Source: an uncultured Prevotellaceae bacterium
GTDB taxonomy: Bacteria > Bacteroidota > Bacteroidia > Bacteroidales > Bacteroidaceae
Reading direction: 5' to 3'
Assembly: GCA_902784565.1 (NCBI GenBank)
Contig: CACZVE010000006.1
Span: forward strand, 1-64,000
Length of the DNA: 64,000 nt
The position numbers and the translations under genes are program-made. Positions 58,944 to 64,000 of the stretch are shown here, in pieces (position 1 is the stretch's first letter; each line of letters begins with the position of its first letter). The notes below the pieces were generated by a model, which saw only the letters and a program-made list of their open reading frames with translations, was not told where the DNA came from and did no database searches.

Positions 58944-60992
58944 ATGGATAATAATCAGAGACCAAACCCCAACAACAATAACGGGCCGAAGATGAACATG
59001 CCCCGGTTCAATATGAACTGGATCTACGCCATTGCCATCCTCGCCCTCGGCCTACTCTGGTTCTCCAGCGGCGGTCCGCAGAACAGCAGCATCGCCAGCA
59101 AGGCCACCTACTCGAACTTCAAGACAATGGTGGAAAAGGGCTATGCCTCGAAAATCGTGGTGAACAAGAGCCAGAACACCCTGAAAATGTACGTGAAGCC
59201 GGAGCATATCCGTGACGTGTTCCACCAGAGTGCCCAGCAGACTGGCAACGAACCGTATATGGAAGTGGAGATCGGCTCGACAGACCAGGTGGAGGAATTT
59301 GTCAATGCCGCCAAGGAAGCCAAGACCTTTACAGGCGACTATAGTTATGAGAACCACCGAGACAGTGAAATGTTCAACATGATTCTCTATAATGTACTAC
59401 CGTTTGCACTCATCATCGGCCTGTATTTTCTCTTCATGCGCCGGATGGGCGGTGGCATGGGCGGTGGTGGCGGCGTGTTCAGCGTCGGCAAATCGAAGGC
59501 CAAGATGTATGAGAAGGGTGGCGACCTGGGTATCACCTTCAAGGACGTGGCCGGACAGGCTGGTGCCAAACAGGAGATACAGGAAATTGTGGACTTCTTG
59601 AAGAATCCGCAGAAATATACCGAACTGGGTGGTAAGATTCCCAAAGGTGCCCTACTCGTAGGTCCTCCGGGAACGGGTAAAACCCTGTTAGCCAAGGCTG
59701 TGGCCGGTGAGGCAGGTGTACCGTTCTTCTCGATGTCGGGTTCCGACTTCGTGGAGATGTTCGTCGGTGTGGGTGCCAGTCGTGTGCGCGACCTCTTTGC
59801 ACAGGCCAAGGCCAAGTCGCCCTGTATCATCTTCATCGACGAGATTGATGCCGTGGGTCGTGCCCGTTCGAAAAACCCCGCCATGGGTGGCAACGATGAA
59901 AGAGAGAATACGTTGAATGCCCTTCTGACGGAGATGGACGGCTTCGGCACCAACAGCGGTGTCATCATCCTCGCCGCTACCAACCGTGCCGATATGCTCG
60001 ACTCCGCCCTGCTCCGCGCTGGACGTTTTGACCGTCAGATACATGTGGACCTTCCCGACCTCAACGAGCGCAAAGAGGTATTCATGGTGCATCTGAAACC
60101 CATTAAGATTGACGATACCGTAGACATCGAATTCCTGGCGCGACAGACACCGGGCTTCTCGGGTGCCGACATTGCCAATGTCTGTAACGAGGCCGCCCTC
60201 ATCGCTGCCCGTCACAACAGCGAGAAGGTAGGCAAGCAAGATTTCCTCGACGCCGTTGACCGTATCATCGGCGGTCTGGAGAAGAAGACCAAGGTAATGA
60301 CACAGGCTGAGAAACGCAGCATCGCCATCCACGAGGCCGGTCACGCCACCATCTCATGGTTCACGGAGTTTGCCAACCCGTTGGTAAAGGTGTCCATCGT
60401 ACCCCGTGGCCAGGCCCTCGGCGCCGCCTGGTATCTGCCCGAGGAACGTGTGCTCCAGACCAAGGAGGCCATGCTCGACGAGATGTGTTCACTATTGGGA
60501 GGCCGTGCCGCCGAGGAACTGTTCATCGGCAGCATCTCCACAGGTGCTATGAACGACTTGGAGCGTACCACCAAACAGGCTTACGGTATGATTGCCTTTG
60601 CCGGCATGAGTGACAAACTGCCAAACGTCTGCTACTATAACAATGCCGAATACCAGTTCCAGAAGCCCTATTCCGAGACAACTGCGAAGATTATGGACGA
60701 TGAGGTGCTGCGGATGATTAACGAACAATACGAACGTGCCAAGAGTATCCTCAAGGAACATGCCGAGGGCCACGCCCAACTGGCACAGTTGCTCATTGAC
60801 CGTGAGGTGATTTTCGCTGAGGATGTGGAACGTATCTTCGGCAAGCGTCCCTGGATCAGTCGAGCCGAAGAACTCCTCGAAGCCCAGATGCGGGCCGATG
60901 CAGAACGTATGGCTGAGGAACGTGCCAAGGAACTGGAAGCAGAGGCGAAAGCAGCAGAAACAAACGAAGAGAAAAAGGAGACAGAAGGATGA
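58944..60992 (+). CDS. ftsH: ATP-dependent zinc metalloprotease FtsH
   Basis: A 682-residue membrane AAA+ protease. An Asn-rich N-terminus precedes TM1 (about 25-45); the periplasmic part and TM2 (about 150-166) precede the AAA domain, with [22 protein letters not shown] and the second-region [13 protein letters not shown]. The zinc site is HEAGH, in [13 protein letters not shown]. It degrades unassembled membrane proteins and regulators. The C-terminal tail is a Glu/Ala coiled coil. It overlaps cdsA by 4 bp. Confidence 0.97.
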   Translation: MDNNQRPNPNNNNGPKMNMPRFNMNWIYAIAILALGLLWFSSGGPQNSSIASKATYSNFKTMVEKGYASKIVVNKSQNTLKMYVKPEHIRDVFHQSAQQTGNEPYMEVEIGSTDQVEEFVNAAKEAKTFTGDYSYENHRDSEMFNMILYNVLPFALIIGLYFLFMRRMGGGMGGGGGVFSVGKSKAKMYEKGGDLGITFKDVAGQAGAKQEIQEIVDFLKNPQKYTELGGKIPKGALLVGPPGTGKTLLAKAVAGEAGVPFFSMSGSDFVEMFVGVGASRVRDLFAQAKAKSPCIIFIDEIDAVGRARSKNPAMGGNDERENTLNALLTEMDGFGTNSGVIILAATNRADMLDSALLRAGRFDRQIHVDLPDLNERKEVFMVHLKPIKIDDTVDIEFLARQTPGFSGADIANVCNEAALIAARHNSEKVGKQDFLDAVDRIIGGLEKKTKVMTQAEKRSIAIHEAGHATISWFTEFANPLVKVSIVPRGQALGAAWYLPEERVLQTKEAMLDEMCSLLGGRAAEELFIGSISTGAMNDLERTTKQAYGMIAFAGMSDKLPNVCYYNNAEYQFQKPYSETTAKIMDDEVLRMINEQYERAKSILKEHAEGHAQLAQLLIDREVIFAEDVERIFGKRPWISRAEELLEAQMRADAERMAEERAKELEAEAKAAETNEEKKETEG

Positions 60993-61837
60993 AGAACTTT
61001 ATTGTCAGGACGATTACGGGCGTGCTGTTCGTTGCCGCCATTGTCACGTGTTTCTTGCGGGCAGAGGCCATGATTCTGCTCTTTGCCCTCGTCACAGGAC
61101 TGACCCTCTGGGAGTTTACCGGACTGGTGAATGAACGCGAACATATTACCGTCAACAGGATGATCTGTACCGTGGCAGGCGTTTATTTCTTCTTCGCCAT
61201 GGCTGGCTACAACAGCGGACTGACCCCCGCCACTGTGTTTATCCCCTATCTTGTCTCGATTATCTATCTGCTCATTGCGGAACTTTATCTAATCCAGGAC
61301 GACCCCATCGGTGACTGGGCCTATACGATGATGAGTCAGATTTACATCGCCCTACCCTTCTCACTACTCAACGTGTTGGCTTTCCGCTCAGCGGGTTATG
61401 ACATCCAATACACTTATTTGATTCCTCTCTCTGTCTTCGTTTTTCTTTGGATCAATGATACAGGCGCCTACCTCTGCGGTTCGCTGTTGGGGAAACATAA
61501 ACTCTTCCCCCGCATCTCGCCGGGAAAGAGTTGGGAAGGTAGTATCGGCGGCGGACTCCTTGTGGTGGCCATCGCCGTACTGATATGGTATCTGACCGAT
61601 AAATATGATGTCAACGACCTGAGCCTTAACGCCTATGAGTGGGCGGGACTCGGACTGACTGTTGTCATCTTCGGAACCTGGGGCGACCTCGTGGAGAGTC
61701 TTTTCAAGCGCACCCTCGGCATCAAGGACAGCGGTAACATCCTACCAGGTCACGGTGGTATGCTCGACCGCTTCGACTCATCGCTGTTGGCAATTCCTGC
61801 TGCCGTCGTCTATCTCTACACACTGACCTTGTTTTAA
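60989..61837 (+). CDS. cdsA: Phosphatidate cytidylyltransferase
   Basis: A 282-residue membrane enzyme making CDP-diacylglycerol from phosphatidate and CTP, the branch point of phospholipid synthesis. It has about 8 helices and ends with the family signature SLFKRTLGIKDSGNILPGHG and then GMLDRFDS, with the Mg2+-binding Asp pair. Overlaps ftsH by 4 bp (ATGA), forming rsfS-ftsH-cdsA. Confidence 0.95.
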   Translation: MKNFIVRTITGVLFVAAIVTCFLRAEAMILLFALVTGLTLWEFTGLVNEREHITVNRMICTVAGVYFFFAMAGYNSGLTPATVFIPYLVSIIYLLIAELYLIQDDPIGDWAYTMMSQIYIALPFSLLNVLAFRSAGYDIQYTYLIPLSVFVFLWINDTGAYLCGSLLGKHKLFPRISPGKSWEGSIGGGLLVVAIAVLIWYLTDKYDVNDLSLNAYEWAGLGLTVVIFGTWGDLVESLFKRTLGIKDSGNILPGHGGMLDRFDSSLLAIPAAVVYLYTLTLF

Positions 61838-62308
61838 TTATTTTGTCTCGTACAAGACATTCAGGGTAGGCTTATAGGTATTTTTCAGCGTCACTGTGAT
61901 GAAACCGCCTTCTGCCTCAAACTTGGCCACTTTATGGTCATCACCCCGATGTGGCATATTGGGCCAACTGCCTAAGTCTTTCTCCAACTGGTCACGGATT
62001 TCCTGCCAGAGACGACGGGTACTGTCGTTGGTGGAGAGGTTGTAAGTCTCCTGCAACATTTTCAGTGTATCACGCTCTTGGGCAAGTACCAGATGGTAGA
62101 GTTCCCCCTCCTTTACCATCACGGTATTAGTGAAGAGAGAATCCGTCTTGGCAGAATCGATGGCAAACCCACGGGCAATCAGAGAATCACAGAATGTCTT
62201 GAAAGGCAGACCCATTGACAGTCCACGGTAATCGAGGTATTTCTTCTCCCCACTACTGCAAGCACAGAGTGCTGCAAAAGCCACAAAGGCCACTAAAATC
62301 TTCTTCAT
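61838..62308 (-). CDS. Hypothetical lipoprotein
   Basis: A 156-residue protein starting MKKILVAFVAFAALCACSSG, a lipoprotein signal with the lipobox-type LCAC and a Cys acceptor near residue 16. The rest is alpha/beta of no recognised family (YRGLSMGLPFKTFCDSLIAR, then a helical middle and a strand GGFITVTLKNTYK). The gene starts at ATG 62308, as an upstream Met would lose the signal. It abuts the cdsA stop convergently with no space. Its minus-strand promoter is not clear. Confidence 0.65.
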   Translation of the reverse strand: MKKILVAFVAFAALCACSSGEKKYLDYRGLSMGLPFKTFCDSLIARGFAIDSAKTDSLFTNTVMVKEGELYHLVLAQERDTLKMLQETYNLSTNDSTRRLWQEIRDQLEKDLGSWPNMPHRGDDHKVAKFEAEGGFITVTLKNTYKPTLNVLYETK

Positions 62309-62352
62309 ATTCTTCGTTTTTATGTAATGACGTGGCAAAGGTAACGATTTTT

Positions 62353-62383
62353 TTTGAAGTTTCAAAAAAAAACGCTAATTTTG
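62353..62383 (+). promoter_or_regulatory. Promoter 5 bp before the final receptor gene
   Basis: TTTG (62353-62356), 19 bp, TAATTTTG (62376-62383), then CACCC and ATG. It predicts a leaderless or nearly leaderless mRNA. Confidence 0.65.
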
Positions 62384-62388
62384 CACCC

Positions 62389-64000
62389 ATGTTTATCCTA
62401 AGTGCACTGTTTTCCGCCCTGCTGGCACTGCCACCTGACACTATCCGTACCGAGCAGATAGAGGAAGTTGTCGTGACCTCGAACTCCGCCCGGCAACGTG
62501 TCCAGAATGTGCAGGCAGGCGCCGAACAACTGCAACTGAAAGACCTGACGGCAACCCCCTCGCTGTTTGGAGAAAATGATGTGATGCGCGCTCTCCAACT
62601 GTTACCTGGTGTCAAGGCGGAGAGTGATGCCTCCAGCAGTTTCCAGGTACGTGGCGGTACAGCAGCACAGAACCTCATCCTTTACGATAATGCCCCTGTT
62701 TATAATGTAGGTCATCTGGCGGGTCTCTTCTCGGCTTTCAACGATGATGCCCTCGGCAGTGCCACACTTTACAAAGGTCTGTTACCAGCACAGTTTGGCG
62801 GTGCCTCATCGGCCGTGCTCGACCTGACGGGACGTACCGGTAACAAACATGACTGGCACGGAGGAGCCTCCATCGGCCTGCTCTCGGCAAAGGGCACGAT
62901 AGAAGGACCTATCGTCAAGGACAAGGCCTCCTTTCTGGTCACAGCCCGTCGCACGTATATGGATGCCTTCCTGAAACTGACGGATGATTTCAGGAACAAC
63001 ACCCTCTATTTCTATGACATCAACGCAAAGTTGGACTGGACCATCAGTCAGCACGACCAACTCTTCCTCTCATTCTTCACAGGCTATGACCGTACGGCAT
63101 TGGAGGACATGATCGACATCCGTTGGAGCAACCTGGCGAGTAGTCTGAAATGGCTTCACCATTTCGGCGGCAACTCATACGCCCAGACCACCTTATTATA
63201 TAGTGGTTACCTGACTGACAACGGCATCGACATCTTTGGCATGAATATCTGGTTTAACGGACACATCCGGCAAGGAAGTCTCCGGCAGGACTTTCATCTA
63301 GACCTTGGCAAGCATCAGTTGGATGCAGGCTTGTCGTCGGCACTGTTGAATGTGAAGTCGGCAGAATGGCAGTTTGTCAGCAAACATGTGAAAGAACAGC
63401 GACGTGCCTGGGAGAACGCCTGTTGGTTGAACGGCATCTTCCACCTCTCAGACCGTCTGACAGCCTCGGCCGGACTGCGGGCAGTCACCTTCTCTCCTCT
63501 CGGCGGTTCCCTCTATTATGATATTGAGGAGAATGGCGACATCGGCTGGTACTACAACTACAACAAAAACCAGATCGTGAAGACCCACTTCACCCTCGAA
63601 CCCCGTGCCAGCCTTAATTATCAATTCTCCATTCTCAATTCTCCATTCTCCATTAAACTCGCCTACGCTCGTACCTCACAGAACATCCATGCCCTTCGCA
63701 ACCAGAACACCTCCACCCCCTTCGACCGCTATACCCTAAGCAGTAATATCGTCGAGCCAGAGATTGCCGATCAGATCAGTCTCGGTATCTTTGCCGCCAC
63801 CCCCGACCAGGCCTACGATGTCTCCCTTGAAGGTTACTATCGGAAAGTAGACCATGTACTGGACTATCGCGACGGTAAGAGTTTCAGCAGTGAGATCGAG
63901 ATAGAACGTCTGATCCTGCCCGGCGAGGGAAAAGGCTACGGTGCCGAACTCGCCATCCGCAAGAACACGGGTAAACTGACGGGATGGCTTGCCTATACCC
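62389..64000 (+). CDS. TonB-dependent receptor, 3' end outside the window
   Basis: An open frame of 537 codons to the window end. A short hydrophobic start (MFILSALFSALLALPPDTIR) leads to a TonB-box-like EQIEEVVVTS, then a plug domain (ALQLLPGVKAESDASSSFQV, RGGTAAQNLILYDNAPVYNV, GGASSAVLDLTGRTG) and barrel strands rich in Tyr/Trp. It lacks a carboxypeptidase-like regulatory domain. A stretch at 63621-63654 is encoded by simple ATTCTCC repeats and gives FSILNSPFSIK inside a barrel strand or loop. The substrate cannot be inferred. Confidence 0.85.
   Translation, partial: MFILSALFSALLALPPDTIRTEQIEEVVVTSNSARQRVQNVQAGAEQLQLKDLTATPSLFGENDVMRALQLLPGVKAESDASSSFQVRGGTAAQNLILYDNAPVYNVGHLAGLFSAFNDDALGSATLYKGLLPAQFGGASSAVLDLTGRTGNKHDWHGGASIGLLSAKGTIEGPIVKDKASFLVTARRTYMDAFLKLTDDFRNNTLYFYDINAKLDWTISQHDQLFLSFFTGYDRTALEDMIDIRWSNLASSLKWLHHFGGNSYAQTTLLYSGYLTDNGIDIFGMNIWFNGHIRQGSLRQDFHLDLGKHQLDAGLSSALLNVKSAEWQFVSKHVKEQRRAWENACWLNGIFHLSDRLTASAGLRAVTFSPLGGSLYYDIEENGDIGWYYNYNKNQIVKTHFTLEPRASLNYQFSILNSPFSIKLAYARTSQNIHALRNQNTSTPFDRYTLSSNIVEPEIADQISLGIFAATPDQAYDVSLEGYYRKVDHVLDYRDGKSFSSEIEIERLILPGEGKGYGAELAIRKNTGKLTGWLAYT
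63621..63654. repeat. Simple repeat inside the last TonB receptor
   Basis: Overlapping ATTCTCC/ATTCTCA units, in frame. The same type of low-complexity unit is found in intergenic DNA at 44511-44592. Confidence 0.7.

Overview
The window looks like a chromosomal segment of a Prevotella-like member of the Bacteroidales. The evidence is the Bacteroidetes promoter pattern (TTTG, 19-20 bp, TAnnTTTG) in front of many genes, the near absence of Shine-Dalgarno sites, type IX secretion tails on secreted proteases, a C10 (interpain/streptopain-like) peptidase, TonB-dependent receptors paired with ECF sigma/FecR-like genes, and a xylan-type GH3/GH67 pair. Species cannot be fixed from the sequence alone. 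There are no rRNA genes, transposases or CRISPR arrays. Four tRNAs are present.

Layout. 1-2.9 kb (minus strand): the translation block rpsU, xer recombinase, hpf, four tRNAs (Thr-TGT, Tyr, Gly, Thr-GGT) and tuf, which runs off the left edge. 2.9-12 kb: an accessory region. It holds an AAA+ ATPase with a small partner gene; a five-gene cluster with a sigma factor reduced to regions 1.2-2 and a Sel1-like protein; a glycosylase-like orphan; a DNA-binding protein with a Doc toxin; a decayed second copy of the AAA+ N-terminus; and a DUF2779 nuclease. The AAA+ and sigma clusters share a near-identical 47-bp promoter. 12.2-13.8 kb: two genes of unknown function bracketed by hairpins on both sides. 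13.8-24.8 kb: housekeeping genes (Xaa-Pro aminopeptidase, mdh, nhaD, a carboxynorspermidine-synthase-like gene, recA, a BamE-tailed secreted protein, and dnaK with a sigma-54-type promoter). 24.8-26.8 kb: a small island with HigBA and gene remnants, flanked by ~100-bp direct repeats made of the dnaK tail, terminator and HAD-gene tail. 26.7-34.8 kb: HAD phosphatase, GltS, a TonB-receptor-like protein, an AraC-like regulator, a 41-bp tandem array, a phosphoesterase, a potassium channel and a MATE pump.

35.2-43.7 kb: a secretion/proteolysis region. A four-gene run encodes a small secreted protein, a CHASE2 membrane protein, a transglutaminase-like Cys-His-Asp protein and a C10 peptidase; a convergent subtilase follows. 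43.7-51.9 kb: ksgA, an LPG-synthase-like membrane protein, pepD, an ECF sigma/anti-sigma/TonB-receptor trio, and corA. The corA leader carries an acidic, proline-containing 11-codon ORF and two mutually exclusive hairpins. 52-64 kb: a DUF349 protein, GH3 and GH67 for glucuronoxylan, a likely antisense-strand small RNA, rsfS-ftsH-cdsA, a lipoprotein, and a TonB receptor cut by the right edge.

The strongest candidates for undescribed biology are the corA leader, the orphan sigma-region-2 cluster tied by promoter sequence to the AAA+ gene, the exact-period 41-bp array, the repeat-flanked HigBA island, and the protease operon with a CHASE2 protein. All are read from sequence only; no database search was run.
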